Positions 33,441-44,631 of a DNA stretch of 46,937 nucleotides are shown piece by piece. Made by a program: the position numbers and the translations under genes. Below the pieces are notes generated by a model, which saw nothing but the letters and a program-made list of their open reading frames with translations, was not told the DNA's origin and did not search any database. The stretch comes from Bradyrhizobium sp. (GTDB lineage Bacteria; Pseudomonadota; Alphaproteobacteria; Rhizobiales; Xanthobacteraceae). Within the stretch, counting starts at the first letter, position 1. Every line of letters starts with the position of its first letter. The stretch spans positions 1 through 46,937 of the forward strand of contig NZ_JAUSLT010000117.1 of the NCBI RefSeq assembly GCF_030646015.1, written 5' to 3'.

Positions 33441-36245
33441 TCAGCGTTGCGCTTCAGCCGGCGGCTTCGCGGCCGGGAGGATTCCGGCCGAGGTCAGGGC
33501 CACCCGAAGCATGCGCGCAAGGTCCTGTTTGCGGTAGGGCTTGGCCAGCAGCAGGACGCCGAGATCCAGTCTGCCATGATGGATGATGGCATTCTCGGTA
33601 TAGCCCGACGTGAACAGCACCCGCAGCGACGGACGCCGCGACGCTACCTCCGCGGCGAGTTGCCGGCCGTTCAGCCCGCCGGGCATGATGATATCGGTGA
33701 ACAGCAGGTCGAAGGCAGCACCACTATCGACGATCGCAAGGGCTTCGACGCCGTTAGCGGCCGACAGCGTCTTGTAGCCGAGGCTCTGCAACTGGGTGTT
33801 GACGTAGGCGCGCACCAGCGGGTCGTCCTCGACGACCAGGATGGTCTCCTCGCCGCGCTCGATCCCGGAGCTGGACAGCTCTTCCGCGATCCGTTCCGGC
33901 GGGGCATCCGCCTGCGGCAGATAGAGCTTGAACGTCGTGCCGTAGCCCTCCTCGCTGTAGACCTTGATGTGTCCGCCGGATTGCTTGACGAAGCCGTAGA
34001 CCATGCTCAAGCCCAGTCCGGTTCCCTTGCCCACCTGCTTGGTCGAAAAGAACGGATCGAATATCTTGTCGCGGATCGCTTCCGGAATCCCGGTACCGGT
34101 GTCGCTCACCGCGATCATCACATAATTCCCGGGCTTGAGGTCGCCGATGGCGGCGGCAAAATGCGCGTCGAAGGTGACGTTGCGGGTCTCCAGCGTCAGC
34201 TTGCCGCCTTCCGGCATCGCATCGCGGGCGTTGATCGCCAGATTGAGCAGCGCGGAACTGAGCTGGCCGGGATCGACCAGGGCGGTCCAGACCGAATCCG
34301 TCAGCATCGATTCGATCTCGATCTGCGCGCCGAGTGTCGGCCGGAACAGCTTGGCCGACTCGACGATCAGGCGGTTGACGTCGATCTCGCGCGGTTGCAG
34401 CGGCTGCTTGCGGGCGAAGGCGAGCAGATGCGAGGTCAGTTCCGCGCCGCGGTCGGCCGCCTCGCTGATCAATTTGGCGACGGCCGCCGCTTCCGGCTTG
34501 GCGGATACCTCCTCGGCGAGAATTTCGATGGTGCCGGAGATCACGGTGAGCACATTGTTGAAGTCATGCGCGATGCCGCCGGTGAGCTGGCCGAGCGCCT
34601 CCATCTTCTGGGCCTGCCGCAGCTGCTCCTCCGCCGCGATCCTTTGCGTCAGGTCCCTCGCGAACAAATTGAACACGTGGCCGCCGCGGCGGCGAAGCGC
34701 GTTCAGCGACGCCTCGATCTTGACGGTGCTTCCATCCTTCCGCTTGGCCCTGATTTCAAAGCGCTCGCCGGCCGCGGCATCGGCGGCGTTGCGCAGCAGC
34801 CGCTCCTTCATCTCCTGGCAGTATGGCAGTAGCGCGTCCGACAGCAGCAGCGTCGGCAGATACTGCCCCAGCGCCTCCTGCCGCGACCATCCGAAGATCG
34901 CCTCGGCCTGCGGATTCCATTCGAGAACGTGACTGGCGTCGTCGGTCTGGATAACGGCTTCAAAGGCGTTGGCGATGACGTCCCGCGCCATCCGCTCGCT
35001 TTCGCGCAGTTCCTCGACGGTGCGACGGTGCTCCTCGATCTCCTGGTTGAGCGCCGCCGTCTTGGCGCGCGACTCGGCCGCCATATCCGCGAACGCCTGG
35101 GTCAGCGCCCCGATCTCCTGGCCTCCTCCGGTCGGCAGCGCGATCGTCTCGCCGCGGGTAAAACCCGCGACCGCCTTGGTCATCTGCACCAATGGCCGCG
35201 TCAGCGAGCGGGCCACGATGACGGCGAGCAGGAAGGCCAAGGACGCCGCACCCAGTCCAGCCAGCAGGCTGGCGTCGCGAACCGCCGATGTCGTTGCCAT
35301 CAGGTCCGAATACGGCACCGCCTGGATCACCGCAATTCGCGGACCGTCCGCCAGCCGCTGGATCGCCAACCCGACCCCGAAGCGATTGCCGGCCCGGTCC
35401 TGCATCACGCGGGGCGTGGTATCGCCGCTCGCGAGTAGTTTCGGGAAATCCGGAAACTCGTCCTGGATATGCGCGGGCTTGCCGACGATGAAGCCGAACT
35501 CGCGATCCCGGTCGGGATGAACGAGATAGCCGCCCTGATTATTGACGACGTAGCTGCGGCCGCCGTCGATCGGGTTGGAGCGGATCCGGTCGAAGGTCGA
35601 TCGCATATCGACCTTGATGATCACGATCGCGAACGGCTTGCCGTCCGGCGTGTGTATCGGCGTTGCGACCCGCATCACCGGCACGTGCGGCGTCTCGATC
35701 TCGCCGTTGCGTTGACTGAGATTGACCGGGGAGACATAGACTTCGCCGGCGGGCAGCCGGATCGTTTCGGTAAAGGCGACTCGATCGCCCTCCCGCCGCA
35801 ACTCGTCGTCCGGAACGATGCGTATGGCGCCATCGGGGCCGGAACGGTCGACCCGCACCAGTTCGCGCCCGTCGTCGTCTACCCCGATGATTCGAAACGC
35901 GTAGTAATTCGGCTTGGTGGCAAGTTCCACCGCGTAGCGCTGGGCCATCCGCCGCCGCGCCTCCGCCTCGGTGGCGGCAGCGGCCGGATCTGTTCCGCGA
36001 CGGAGGTGCGCCGCCATGATGTCGCTGACGGCGACAGCGGAACGAAAGCCGATCACGTCGGCGCGTGCGCCGCGAACCGAGGCCGCGAGCTCGCTGCCGA
36101 GCAGATAGGCGTGGGTGTCAAGCCGCTCCAATGCCCGGGGCAGGGCAAACGCCGCTATATTGCGGTAGGTCAGCACGCCCACGGCAGCCGTCGCCAGCAC
36201 CACCAGCGCGACCATCGCAATCGTCAGTCGAGTCGACAACCTCAT
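33441..36245 (-). CDS. Hybrid sensor histidine kinase (dCache-HAMP-PAS-HK-REC)
   Basis: A 934-residue membrane sensor kinase. Domains in order: TM1 (about 7-29); a periplasmic double-Cache-like sensor (30-325) with [13 protein letters not shown] near the end; TM2 (330-352); HAMP (353-405); PAS (about 420-545: [36 protein letters not shown]); HisKA with phosphoacceptor H560 in IAHDFNN; HATPase with [17 protein letters not shown] and [18 protein letters not shown]; and a C-terminal receiver with D851 in FTDIIMPGG. The HDFNNxL box is typical of kinases with fused receivers. No separate response regulator is adjacent; the ligand is unknown. Confidence 0.9.
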   Translation of the reverse strand: MRLSTRLTIAMVALVVLATAAVGVLTYRNIAAFALPRALERLDTHAYLLGSELAASVRGARADVIGFRSAVAVSDIMAAHLRRGTDPAAAATEAEARRRMAQRYAVELATKPNYYAFRIIGVDDDGRELVRVDRSGPDGAIRIVPDDELRREGDRVAFTETIRLPAGEVYVSPVNLSQRNGEIETPHVPVMRVATPIHTPDGKPFAIVIIKVDMRSTFDRIRSNPIDGGRSYVVNNQGGYLVHPDRDREFGFIVGKPAHIQDEFPDFPKLLASGDTTPRVMQDRAGNRFGVGLAIQRLADGPRIAVIQAVPYSDLMATTSAVRDASLLAGLGAASLAFLLAVIVARSLTRPLVQMTKAVAGFTRGETIALPTGGGQEIGALTQAFADMAAESRAKTAALNQEIEEHRRTVEELRESERMARDVIANAFEAVIQTDDASHVLEWNPQAEAIFGWSRQEALGQYLPTLLLSDALLPYCQEMKERLLRNAADAAAGERFEIRAKRKDGSTVKIEASLNALRRRGGHVFNLFARDLTQRIAAEEQLRQAQKMEALGQLTGGIAHDFNNVLTVISGTIEILAEEVSAKPEAAAVAKLISEAADRGAELTSHLLAFARKQPLQPREIDVNRLIVESAKLFRPTLGAQIEIESMLTDSVWTALVDPGQLSSALLNLAINARDAMPEGGKLTLETRNVTFDAHFAAAIGDLKPGNYVMIAVSDTGTGIPEAIRDKIFDPFFSTKQVGKGTGLGLSMVYGFVKQSGGHIKVYSEEGYGTTFKLYLPQADAPPERIAEELSSSGIERGEETILVVEDDPLVRAYVNTQLQSLGYKTLSAANGVEALAIVDSGAAFDLLFTDIIMPGGLNGRQLAAEVASRRPSLRVLFTSGYTENAIIHHGRLDLGVLLLAKPYRKQDLARMLRVALTSAGILPAAKPPAEAQR

Positions 36246-36402
36246 GGATTGCCCTCTGGACCGCGCTATCGTCGGCCTCAATGGGTACCTCGGTCAATCC
36301 CAAATGTTCCTGATGTCGCCGCATCACCGCCGCAGCCGCGCATTCAGAAAGACTCATCAATGCGCTGCGCAACCTGAGATCGGCCGCGCGGCCGTCCGCC
36401 TG

Positions 36403-38391
36403 CTAGTCCACCATCACCTTTCTCGGCTCGACAATTTCGAAATCCGGCGTGAAATCGTCGAGCAGCCCGAACAGCTCGCGCAGTTTCAGGGGATTGCCCG
36501 AGACCGAGACGTCGCCGGTGAGGATGCTGCCGACGAAGCTGCGCTGCTTCAGCGTAATGGCGTCGAGCGCGGCGCGGGTCAGCTTGACGCCGGCGTCGGC
36601 ATTGGCGTCGAGCGGGCCTGCGCGGTGCGTCAGCGCCGAGTTCTCCAGGTTCATCACATAGGTCTCGTTGCGGTCGGTAAACGTCCAGTTGATCACGATG
36701 CGCTTGCCCTCGGCCTTCGCCGCGTTGAGCCGGACGCCGAGAAAATCGAAAGCGAGGTCGATCGAGACGCCCTTCAGCAGTTCGGCATTCGCGGTCGATC
36801 CGCCCTGCGCCGCAGGCACGCCGCCGCGCAATTCGGCGGCGCCGAGCAGATAGGCGTTGCGCCAGGTCGCGGCCTCGCTCTGATAGCCCAGTTGTTCCAG
36901 CGCATCGGCGCCGAGCTCGCGCGCGGCCTTGTTGGCGGGATCGGCGAACACCAGCTGGCTGGTGACACCAGCCACCCAGCGATATTGCCCGGCCGCGAAA
37001 TCGGCGCGGGCGCGCTTCAGCACCGCCTCGGCCCCGCCCATATATTCGACCTGCTTTCGCGCGGTTTCCACCCGCGGCAGCGGATTGAGATCGGCGGGAT
37101 TGGCGTCGTACCAGCCGAGATAGAACTGATAGACCGCCTTGGCATTGTGGCTCAGCGTGCCGTAATAGCCGCGCGCCGACCATTCGCCGGCCAGGCTCGC
37201 CGGCAATTTCAGCTTCTCCGCGATCTCGGTCGGCGTCAGGCCGTGATTGAGCAGCCGCACGGTCTGGTCGTGGATGAACTTGTAGAGATCGCGCTGTTTT
37301 TTCAGGAACGCGACGATGCGTGCGTTGCCCCACATCGGCCAGTGATGCTGCGCGATCACGGCATCGGTCCTGTCGCCGTAGCGTTCGATCGCCTCGTTGA
37401 GGTAGCGCGACCACAGCCGGCCGTCGCGGATCTGCGCGCCGCGCAGGGTGTAGAGATTGTGCATGTTGTGGGTGGCGTCCTCCGCCATGTTCAAGACCTT
37501 GAACTGCGGAAAGTACATGATCATCTCCGCCGGCGCTTCGGAGCCCGGCACCAGATGAAACTCGATCTCGACGCCGTCGATCACGCGGGTCTCGTAGGCC
37601 TGCCTGATCAGGTCGTTCGGCGCGATCAGCGAGATCGTGCCTTTCGACAGCGCCTTGCCGAGGCCCTCATCGACCTGCCCGCGTTCATTGATCGGCAGCG
37701 GCAGGCCGTACATGTATTGTGCGCGGCGGCTCATGGCGTTGCCGGCGATGACGTTTTCCGCCACCGCGTGCTCCATGAATCCGTCCGGCGCAATCACCTT
37801 GACCTTGCCGGAGGCGGCGTCCTCGGCCGACATCACGCCTTTGGCGCCGCCGAAATGATCGATGTGGCTATGGGAATAGATCACGGCTGCAACCGGCCTG
37901 GCGGGGCGGTTGGCGAGATAGAGATCGAGCGCGGCCTTCGCGGTCTCGTTGGACAGCAGGGGGTCGATCAGGATCAGGCCGCTGTCGCCCTCGATGATGG
38001 TGAGATTGGCGAGATCGAGACCGCGCACCTGGTAGACGCGATCGGTCACCTTGAACAGGCCGTTGAGCGCGTTGAGCTGCGCCTGCCGCCACAGGCTGGG
38101 ATTGACGGTCGCCGGCACCGCGTCCTTCTGCAGAAACGCGTAAGGCCTCAAGTCCCAGGCCGGCTTGCCGCCAACGCCCGCCACCACACCATCCCCGAGC
38201 GTCGCGATGAAACCACGCCTGGCGTCGTCGAAATCGGCGCGATCGGCAAACGGCAGCGATTTCACAAAGGCATCGTTGGCCGCGCGTGTCGCCGGTTCCG
38301 CGTCCTTGGTCTGTGCTGACACCTGCTGACAATGCAGCGAACCGACGGTGAACGAGGCAAGCAATGCCACCGTCCTGAGAAGACTTTTCAT
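36403..38391 (-). CDS. Alkyl sulfatase (SdsA1/YjcS family), exported
   Basis: A 662-residue Zn-dependent alkylsulfatase that releases sulfate from primary alkyl sulfates such as SDS. Signal peptide at residues 1-27. Metallo-beta-lactamase domain with binuclear site S-H174-S-H176-I-D178-H179 and the downstream [21 protein letters not shown] and HHWPMWG. A dimerisation domain follows ([32 protein letters not shown]), then a C-terminal SCP2-like lipid-binding domain (from about 540). Full length for the family. ATG 38391 has GGGG upstream; TTG 38406 would add five residues. Divergent from uvrB. Confidence 0.9.
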   Translation of the reverse strand: MKSLLRTVALLASFTVGSLHCQQVSAQTKDAEPATRAANDAFVKSLPFADRADFDDARRGFIATLGDGVVAGVGGKPAWDLRPYAFLQKDAVPATVNPSLWRQAQLNALNGLFKVTDRVYQVRGLDLANLTIIEGDSGLILIDPLLSNETAKAALDLYLANRPARPVAAVIYSHSHIDHFGGAKGVMSAEDAASGKVKVIAPDGFMEHAVAENVIAGNAMSRRAQYMYGLPLPINERGQVDEGLGKALSKGTISLIAPNDLIRQAYETRVIDGVEIEFHLVPGSEAPAEMIMYFPQFKVLNMAEDATHNMHNLYTLRGAQIRDGRLWSRYLNEAIERYGDRTDAVIAQHHWPMWGNARIVAFLKKQRDLYKFIHDQTVRLLNHGLTPTEIAEKLKLPASLAGEWSARGYYGTLSHNAKAVYQFYLGWYDANPADLNPLPRVETARKQVEYMGGAEAVLKRARADFAAGQYRWVAGVTSQLVFADPANKAARELGADALEQLGYQSEAATWRNAYLLGAAELRGGVPAAQGGSTANAELLKGVSIDLAFDFLGVRLNAAKAEGKRIVINWTFTDRNETYVMNLENSALTHRAGPLDANADAGVKLTRAALDAITLKQRSFVGSILTGDVSVSGNPLKLRELFGLLDDFTPDFEIVEPRKVMVD

Positions 38392-38464
38392 CCGCGTTTT
38401 CCCCAACGGCTCTCGAGGGCTCTTTGCCCTTTTATGTCAGCCGGACTCATCCCATATTCGTGCC

Positions 38465-41400
38465 ATGGCGAAGAATCCAGACAATCCCAAAAAGCCCTCG
38501 AAAACCCCGAAATCCAAGGCCCATCGACCCGATGTGCAGCCAATCGGCCCTGCGCTGGCGGAACTGCTCAATCCCGCGATCAACCGCGGCGATGCCGGCA
38601 TGGGTTCGGGCACCGGATTGCGGCCGCCGCCGGATAATTCGAAAGACCGCCGCTCCGGCGGCGAGGCCGCGCTGCATCGCGCGCGGGCGTCGACGCGCGG
38701 CAGCAGCGACGATGTGGCGAAGCGCGATGTGTCATCTTCCTCCCCTCCCCCCGTCCGCCGTAGCCCTTGGGCGAAGGCGGATGGCGGGGAGGGGTCGGGG
38801 GTGGGGGGTGGCGCGGCATTCACCGATGCAGCGGCTCCAGCCGATAGACCCCCCACCCCCGACCCCTCCCCGCCACGCGCCAGGGCGCGCGGAGGGAGGG
38901 GAGAAGAAGGCCTCGGCGAATCCCCGCAGCGCGAATTCGCGCCCGCCAACTACGGCACATCCGCCACCATCCCCACCCTCGATCCGGAACTGGCAAAGCA
39001 GCTCGGCTTCACCACCGAGGAGGAAGACCTCGCCGCATTGGCGCGGCCGCCGCGCAACAAGATGGAGGCGCTCGGCGTCGCCGCCACCGCGGACGCGCTG
39101 GAAAGCCTGATCCGCGACGGCCGTCCCGAATTCAAGGGCGAGGACGGCCAGGTCAAGATCTGGACCCCGCATCGCCCGCCGCGCCCGGAAAAATCCGAGG
39201 GCGGCGTCCGCTTCGTCATCAAATCCGAATACGAGCCGAAGGGCGACCAGCCGACCGCGATCAAGGAACTGGTCGAGGGCATCGCGCGCAACGACCGCAC
39301 CCAGGTACTGCTCGGTGTCACCGGCTCCGGCAAGACGTATACGATGGCCAAGGTGATCGAGGCGACGCAGCGGCCCGCCATCATTCTCGCGCCGAACAAG
39401 ACGCTGGCGGCGCAGCTCTACGGCGAGTTCAAGAGCTTTTTTCCCGACAACGCCGTCGAGTATTTTGTCTCCTACTACGACTACTACCAGCCCGAGGCCT
39501 ATGTGCCGCGGACCGACACCTATATCGAGAAGGATTCCTCGATCAACGAGCAGATCGACCGCATGCGCCATTCGGCGACGCGGGCGCTCTTGGAGCGCGA
39601 CGACGTCATCATCGTCGCCTCGGTGTCGTGCATCTACGGTATCGGCTCGGTCGAAACCTACACCGCGATGACCTTTGCGCTGAAGAAGGGCGAGCGCATC
39701 GACCAGCGCCAGTTGATCGCCGACCTGGTGGCGCTGCAATACAAACGCACGCAAGCCGATTTTACCCGCGGCACCTTTCGGGTGCGCGGCGACGTCATCG
39801 ACATTTTCCCGGCCCACTATGAAGACCGCGCCTGGCGCGTGAACCTGTTCGGCGATACCGTGGAGAACATCGAGGAGTTCGATCCGCTCACCGGCCACCG
39901 CCAGGACGACCTCGAATTCATCAAGATCTACGCCAACTCGCATTACGTGACGCCGCGGCCGACGCTGGTGCAGGCGATCAAGTCGATCAAGTCGGAACTG
40001 AAATGGCGGCTGGACCAGCTGCACGACCAGGGCCGCCTCTTGGAAGCGCAGCGGCTGGAGCAGCGCACCACCTTCGATCTCGAAATGATGGAAGCCACCG
40101 GCTCCTGCGCGGGCATCGAGAACTATTCGCGCTACCTCACGGGCCGCCGACCCGGCGAGCCGCCGCCGACGCTGTTCGAATATGTCCCCGACAATGCGCT
40201 GGTTTTCGCCGACGAAAGCCACGTCACGGTGCCGCAGATCGGCGGCATGTTCAAAGGCGACTTCCGGCGCAAGGCGACGCTGGCGGAATACGGTTTCCGT
40301 CTGCCCTCCTGCATGGACAACCGCCCGCTGCGGTTCGAGGAATGGGACATGATGCGCCCGCAAACGGTCGCGGTGTCGGCGACCCCGTCGGCGTGGGAGC
40401 TGAACGAGAGCGGCGGCGTGTTCGTCGAACAGGTGATCCGCCCCACCGGCCTGATCGATCCGCCGGTCGACATCCGCCCGGCCCGAACCCAGGTCGATGA
40501 TCTCGTCGGCGAAGTCCGCGCCACCGCCAATGCCGGCTATCGCAGCCTGATCACCGTGCTGACAAAGCGGATGGCGGAGGACCTCACCGAATATTTGCAC
40601 GAGCAGGGCATCCGCGTGCGCTACATGCACAGCGACATCGACACCATCGAACGCATCGAGATCATCCGCGATCTCCGCCTCGGCGCGTTCGACGCGCTGG
40701 TCGGCATCAATTTGCTGCGCGAAGGCCTCGACATTCCCGAATGCGCGCTGGTCGCGATCCTCGATGCCGACAAGGAAGGCTTTTTGCGCAGCGAGACGTC
40801 GCTGGTGCAGACCATCGGCCGCGCCGCGCGCAACGTCGACGGCCGCGTGATCCTCTACGCCGACCAGGTCACGGGTTCGATGGAGCGCGCCATCGCCGAG
40901 ACCGACCGGCGCCGCGAAAAGCAGGTCGAATACAACACCATCAACGGCATCACGCCCGAAAGCATCAAGAAATCCATCGGCGACATCATGAACAGCGTCT
41001 ACGAGCGCGACCATGTGCTGGTGGAAATCGGCGACGGCGGCATGGCCGACGACGTCATCAGCATCGGCCACAATTTCGAGGCCGTGCTCGGCGATCTCGA
41101 AGCCAGGATGCGCGAAGCCGCCGCCGACCTCACTTACGAGGAAGCCGCCCGCCTGCGCGACGAAGTCAAACGCCTGCGCGCGACCGAACTGGCCGTGGTC
41201 GACGACCCCACGATCAAACAGCGCGGTGTCGCGACGAAAGCCGGCGCCTATGCCGGCACGAAGAAATACGGCGAGTCGGCGAATTTGCCGAAGGGCTCAT
41301 CGAAGCGCGGCGGTAACAACACGCCGCGGGCGGCATCGTCATCTTCGCCGGGCACGGGCTCAAAGGTCCACAAGCCCCATCTCGACGAAATGCACACCGC

Positions 41401-41587
41401 GGAATCCCTGCCCTACCGTCCAGACGGCAAACGCCCGCGCAAACCTTCCCTCGGTGACGCGGGTGCAGGCAGCGGCAGCAAGATCTTCCAGCCCACCGAC
41501 TCGCGACAATCGGGGCCAGAATTCGGCCCGGTGCCGCGATCCTCAGGCGGTGCGCCGGGGCATCGGGGTGGGTGGAAGAAGCGGTGA
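38465..41587 (+). CDS. uvrB: Excinuclease ABC subunit B, extended form
   Basis: UvrB of nucleotide excision repair, a helicase-like ATPase that verifies damage with UvrA and recruits UvrC. The conserved core begins near residue 250 ([19 protein letters not shown]) and includes Walker A GVTGSGKT (284-291), the beta-hairpin [17 protein letters not shown], helicase motifs [14 protein letters not shown] and QTIGRAARN, and a UVR domain around 878-910 ([18 protein letters not shown]). At 1040 residues it is about 370 longer than E. coli UvrB: 249 residues are N-terminal and about 130 basic, Ser/Gly-rich residues are C-terminal. Residues 91-147 are encoded by a 171-bp palindromic element. The start at ATG 38465 lacks a clear ribosome site, and no LexA box was seen. 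Confidence 0.93.
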   Translation: MAKNPDNPKKPSKTPKSKAHRPDVQPIGPALAELLNPAINRGDAGMGSGTGLRPPPDNSKDRRSGGEAALHRARASTRGSSDDVAKRDVSSSSPPPVRRSPWAKADGGEGSGVGGGAAFTDAAAPADRPPTPDPSPPRARARGGRGEEGLGESPQREFAPANYGTSATIPTLDPELAKQLGFTTEEEDLAALARPPRNKMEALGVAATADALESLIRDGRPEFKGEDGQVKIWTPHRPPRPEKSEGGVRFVIKSEYEPKGDQPTAIKELVEGIARNDRTQVLLGVTGSGKTYTMAKVIEATQRPAIILAPNKTLAAQLYGEFKSFFPDNAVEYFVSYYDYYQPEAYVPRTDTYIEKDSSINEQIDRMRHSATRALLERDDVIIVASVSCIYGIGSVETYTAMTFALKKGERIDQRQLIADLVALQYKRTQADFTRGTFRVRGDVIDIFPAHYEDRAWRVNLFGDTVENIEEFDPLTGHRQDDLEFIKIYANSHYVTPRPTLVQAIKSIKSELKWRLDQLHDQGRLLEAQRLEQRTTFDLEMMEATGSCAGIENYSRYLTGRRPGEPPPTLFEYVPDNALVFADESHVTVPQIGGMFKGDFRRKATLAEYGFRLPSCMDNRPLRFEEWDMMRPQTVAVSATPSAWELNESGGVFVEQVIRPTGLIDPPVDIRPARTQVDDLVGEVRATANAGYRSLITVLTKRMAEDLTEYLHEQGIRVRYMHSDIDTIERIEIIRDLRLGAFDALVGINLLREGLDIPECALVAILDADKEGFLRSETSLVQTIGRAARNVDGRVILYADQVTGSMERAIAETDRRREKQVEYNTINGITPESIKKSIGDIMNSVYERDHVLVEIGDGGMADDVISIGHNFEAVLGDLEARMREAAADLTYEEAARLRDEVKRLRATELAVVDDPTIKQRGVATKAGAYAGTKKYGESANLPKGSSKRGGNNTPRAASSSSPGTGSKVHKPHLDEMHTAESLPYRPDGKRPRKPSLGDAGAGSGSKIFQPTDSRQSGPEFGPVPRSSGGAPGHRGGWKKR
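38736..38906. repeat. GC-rich palindromic element inside the uvrB coding region
   Basis: 171 bp (57 codons) with arms GGCGGGGAGGGGTC...GGGGTGGGGGG and ACCCCCCACCCCCGACC...GCGCGCGGAGGGAGGGGAG. It matches the intergenic element at 23577-23719 almost base for base in both arms, while the central part differs. Its length is a multiple of three and it leaves the frame open, adding a Pro/Gly/Arg-rich peptide to UvrB. Confidence 0.88.
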
Positions 41588-41674
41588 TGTTATTTAGCAA
41601 ACATTAGTCGGCATGCGGAAAGGACACCAAACGACTAACGTCATGATCTAGCTATCAGGACAATTCGATAGCGA

Positions 41675-42800
41675 TTACGATGAGATGGCTGCCAATAATT
41701 CAGCTTGGCGATCTTGATTCTTAAAGACATTCCCCGGATAAGCGTCGGGAAATTTCTCATTGATCGCAGGGATTATCGCGTTCAGAATCTCGACGGCCAT
41801 CTTTTCGCACGTAATCTTCATGGATCCCAAATCGAAATTTGAGTCCTTCAGCGCCTCCAAATCAATCAGACAAAAGACACGAAACAAAATGAAGCGATTG
41901 CCGTGAACAGCAATTAGGCGCTCCCTGCCCTCAAGTTCGTCTGCTTCCCCGGCCAACTTTCCATCTACGACCGCCATTAATTGAACAATATTCCATAGGT
42001 AAGCGGCACTCGTGCCGTCATTGAAGAGCTTTGTATACGGCTCCTTCTTAATATCATCCCACAGGCCACTGATGTAACGCTTCGCAGAGACAGCCAATTT
42101 TAGATCGCCAGAAGCGCAGGCAGCAGCCACTGTCGCTGTTCGAATATTGAAACCCGAACCAGGGGGCGGGTCCGGCTCGCCTCTCCTAAACGCATACGTG
42201 ATGCCTAACTGGACCGCCTCACGTCTCAATCGCTCCTGATTCGGATCAAAAGCGACGAAGTCGGAAGCGTTCAAGTCGTTTTGAGTATTGTTTGACCTGG
42301 TAACGCTGGAAGCGAACCCCTCAGGCGTTCCCTGTAGCGAGATTATGCGCCAGAATGATAACGAGTGTAGTCTCGATATCTTTTAGGGCATTTTCAATTT
42401 TTGGAATAAATGGATGAAGGTTGGAGTTGTCGGTTGTCCACTTCAATTCCAAGACGCTTTTCACGCCGTCCCTAAATCTCGTGAAGTCCGAAAGCTCAAC
42501 TCCTTTGGTTCCAGAACGCCACTTGCTTTGGACAAAATAGATGACCTTCTTTTTCTCATCTATGTAGAGCCCATCAATACCGTCATCAGATCCGCCATCG
42601 GTAACGCAGATTGCGGCCTGATCCGGTCGAAGATCGGCGTCGTCCATAAGCGATAATGCCGCTAATGATCTGGTTAAAAAGAAATTCTCAATATCTTTCT
42701 CAGGCTTGCCGGCAACATCATTTAGGTTGATCAGCCCGTCAAACAGCCCGTGCAGACGTTCGGAAAGTCTCGTGAGAAGAAGTGGGCGATTTCCAGCCAT
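41675..42800 (-). pseudogene. Decayed AIPR (abortive infection) gene
   Basis: Two leftward fragments of one AIPR-type protein. The 5' part (42800-42321, or from 42869) encodes an N-terminal domain with DGGSDDGIDGLYIDEKKKVIYFVQSKW, an acidic plus QSK pattern like PD-(D/E)xK nucleases. The 3' part (41675 to about 42330) encodes the C-terminal AIPR region: NNTQNDLNASDFVAFDPNQERL, GITYAFRRGE, GSGFNIRTATVAAACA, SAAYLWNIVQL. Near 42321 the first frame ends in TGA; a one-base shift continues into the second frame, and the middle of the protein (several hundred residues in intact relatives, recalled) is missing. Visibly AT-richer than neighbours (26 of 60 G/C at 41821-41880), which suggests horizontal origin. 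Confidence 0.68.
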
Positions 42801-43004
42801 AATCGACAATTCCGCTTGGGAGTTCGACTCCAGAGTTGAGGCCGAACATAGAAGGCTGGCTACGCTCACAATTCAAGCGAGAAACGGGTTTGCAGTGCAC
42901 GCAAACGCTAAAAATCGCGTTCACCCACGAACTTCGGCCATCTTTTCACTGGCGCTTCTTTACCTAAGCCCGTTGATCCGCAGTTCGGACAGCGGCGTAG
43001 CGGC

Positions 43005-43094
43005 GTAGGGTGGGCAAAGGCGCTCGCTTCGCGCCGTGCCCACCATGTGATGCTCGGCAAAGATGGTGGGCACGCTTCGCTTTGCCCACCCTAC
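43005..43094. repeat. Palindromic element, GTAGGGTGGGC family (copy 2)
   Basis: Ends GTAGGGTGGGCAAAGGCGC and GCTTTGCCCACCCTAC, with inner GTGCCCACCAT / ATGGTGGGCAC. Same family as 15609-15720. It lies in the 288-bp gap between the AIPR remnant and the MetX-like gene, which holds no gene. Confidence 0.85.
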
Positions 43095-43111
43095 CCTCGC
43101 GAAGCGGTTGG

Positions 43112-43134
43112 ATTGCCGGGTCAAGCCCGGCAAT
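43112..43134. repeat. Short hairpin ATTGCCGGG/CCCGGCAAT
   Basis: A 9-bp perfect stem with loop TCAAG, followed by GACGA. A short element frequent in Bradyrhizobium intergenic DNA (recalled). Just beyond the stop of the leftward MetX-like gene; could terminate it. Confidence 0.7.
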
Positions 43135-43157
43135 GACGAGCGGTGATGGACACTCGC

Positions 43158-44264
43158 TCAATTCAACTTCTTCCCGCCTTCCGTCACCGCGTCCAGAAAC
43201 GCGCCGGTCTCGCGGTTGAGGAATTCGACATCCGCCGGCATGCCGCCGCCGGCCGAGGCGTGGCCGGTCACGGTGCCCGGGCTGATGGTCATCATCTTCA
43301 CACCCGGGATGTTCTTGCCCAGTTCGATCGGTTCGAATTCCGGATTGAGCAGGTCCTTGGTGCCGGTCAGGATCAGGGTCTTCGCCTTGATCGAGGCCAT
43401 CGCCTTCGCGGTGTCGCCGTCAAAGCCTTTGGTGGTGCCGACGTCGTGCCGCTCATAGGCCCAGGTCTGGTAGATCCAGTTGTTGGCGTCGAACGCCTTC
43501 AGCAGCGCGGTTTCCTGCGCCTCCAGCCAGGGCAGCACGTCCATGCCGTTCTTGAACTGGGCCGAATACATTTCCGGCGTGCGCGCCGAAAGAAAACTGA
43601 GAATGTCGCGCCACAAGCGGATGCCCTTCTCCGGCGGCGCGTCATAATTGCCGTCCTTCCACGCCGGATCGGTCATGATCGCCTTGCGCGAGGCTTCCAG
43701 CACCGCCACGGTCCATGCCGGCGTCTTCGCCAGCGGCACCATCGCCACCAGCGCGTCCATGTAGTTGGGGTAGCTGACGCCCCATTGCAGCACCTGCATG
43801 CCGCCCATCGATGGGCCGACCACGGCGACGACATGGTCGATGCCGAATTTCTCCTTCATCAGCCGGTACTGCGATTCCACCATGTCGCGGATGCTAAACT
43901 TCGGAAAGCTCATGCGAGGCTGCGCGGTGGAGTTGCTCGGCGAGGTCGTCAGCCCGTTGGCGATGGCGTCGGTGCAGACGATGAAATACTTGTCGGGGTC
44001 GAGCGCCTTGCCGGGGCCGATCATGAAATCGAGCCGGTGGTGGTTGCCCGAGATCGCCGTCACCATCAGGATGGCGTTGGATTTTTTGGCGTTCAGCGTG
44101 CCGTGGGTGACGTAGGAGATCGCAAAATCCCTGATCGCCTCGCCGCTTTCCAGCTTGAGGTCGCCCTCGGCGAAGGTTTGGTGCGGCGGCTGCTGCGGCG
44201 TATGGGCCATGGCGGGCAGCGACAGCCACAAGCCGGCGGCGACGAGACAGGCGATGCGTTTCAT
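43158..44264 (-). CDS. Exported alpha/beta hydrolase, MetX (homoserine acetyltransferase)-like
   Basis: A 368-residue alpha/beta-hydrolase with a signal peptide (CLVAAGLWLSLPAMA, residues 6-20). The nucleophile elbow VGPSMGGMQ (S152), NGLTTSPSN, the acid in LILTGTKDLLNPEFE and the late His in GTVTGHASAGGG match the MetX/homoserine O-acetyltransferase family. True MetX is cytosolic; export makes methionine synthesis unlikely, so this is probably a periplasmic esterase or acyltransferase (inference). ATG 44264 has GGGAGAAGACC upstream. Longer in-frame starts are not coding-like. Confidence 0.82.
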   Translation of the reverse strand: MKRIACLVAAGLWLSLPAMAHTPQQPPHQTFAEGDLKLESGEAIRDFAISYVTHGTLNAKKSNAILMVTAISGNHHRLDFMIGPGKALDPDKYFIVCTDAIANGLTTSPSNSTAQPRMSFPKFSIRDMVESQYRLMKEKFGIDHVVAVVGPSMGGMQVLQWGVSYPNYMDALVAMVPLAKTPAWTVAVLEASRKAIMTDPAWKDGNYDAPPEKGIRLWRDILSFLSARTPEMYSAQFKNGMDVLPWLEAQETALLKAFDANNWIYQTWAYERHDVGTTKGFDGDTAKAMASIKAKTLILTGTKDLLNPEFEPIELGKNIPGVKMMTISPGTVTGHASAGGGMPADVEFLNRETGAFLDAVTEGGKKLN

Positions 44265-44487
44265 GGTCTTCTCCCGGAAGCGGAGGGACTTTGACGGCCG
44301 CCCTCCTGCGCCCGGAGGATACGGGCTGCGGAGCCGCGGGCAAGTCCGGCAAGCGAAGATTTGCCCGGCGGGGCGTGCGGAATAAATCGACCGCGCTGCG
44401 GTTTCCGCCGCTTGCATACAAACGCCCGCGCCTTTGCTAGTCTGCCGCCGCGCCGAGTCTTTCAACCGGGCGCCAGGGGAGATGGTC

Positions 44488-44631
44488 ATGGCCAAGGGTC
44501 AGATGCGCAGCAACAAGGAAAAGAAGAAACCGAAGGCCGACAAGAATCTCAAGAAGGGCGGCGCCGCGCCGGTCAATCCGTTCGCGGCCGGCAAGACCCC
44601 CGCCGGGCAGAGCCCGAACAAGAAGAGCTAG
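44488..44631 (+). CDS. Small lysine-rich conserved protein (47 aa)
   Basis: A 47-residue basic protein: MAKGQMRSNKEKKKPKADKN, LKKGGAAPVNPFAAGKTPAG. Small proteins of this MAKGQxRSNxExKKPK form are widespread in proteobacteria (recalled), with unknown role; the charge suggests nucleic acid or ribosome binding. GGGGAG upstream supports ATG 44488 (ATG 44482 also possible). Beyond its stop, 44632-44929 shows no gene. Confidence 0.68.
   Translation: MAKGQMRSNKEKKKPKADKNLKKGGAAPVNPFAAGKTPAGQSPNKKS

Noticed and set aside
32302..33537. 411-codon plus-strand frame opposite phosphoglucomutase
   Set aside because: Antisense shadow of pgm, rich in Arg/Asp/His repeats typical of reversed GC-rich codons.
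36244..38319. 691-codon plus-strand frame opposite the alkylsulfatase
   Set aside because: Antisense shadow; no motif, and the alkylsulfatase catalytic residues are complete on the other strand.
38392..38464. LexA/SOS box upstream of uvrB
   Set aside because: No GTTC-N7-GTTC or GAAC-N7-GTTC was found in the 73-bp divergent gap; SOS control cannot be supported from this sequence.
38732..41071. 779-codon open frame on the minus strand opposite uvrB
   Set aside because: Composition mirrors UvrB third-position bias; no domains; sense strand is a firm UvrB.
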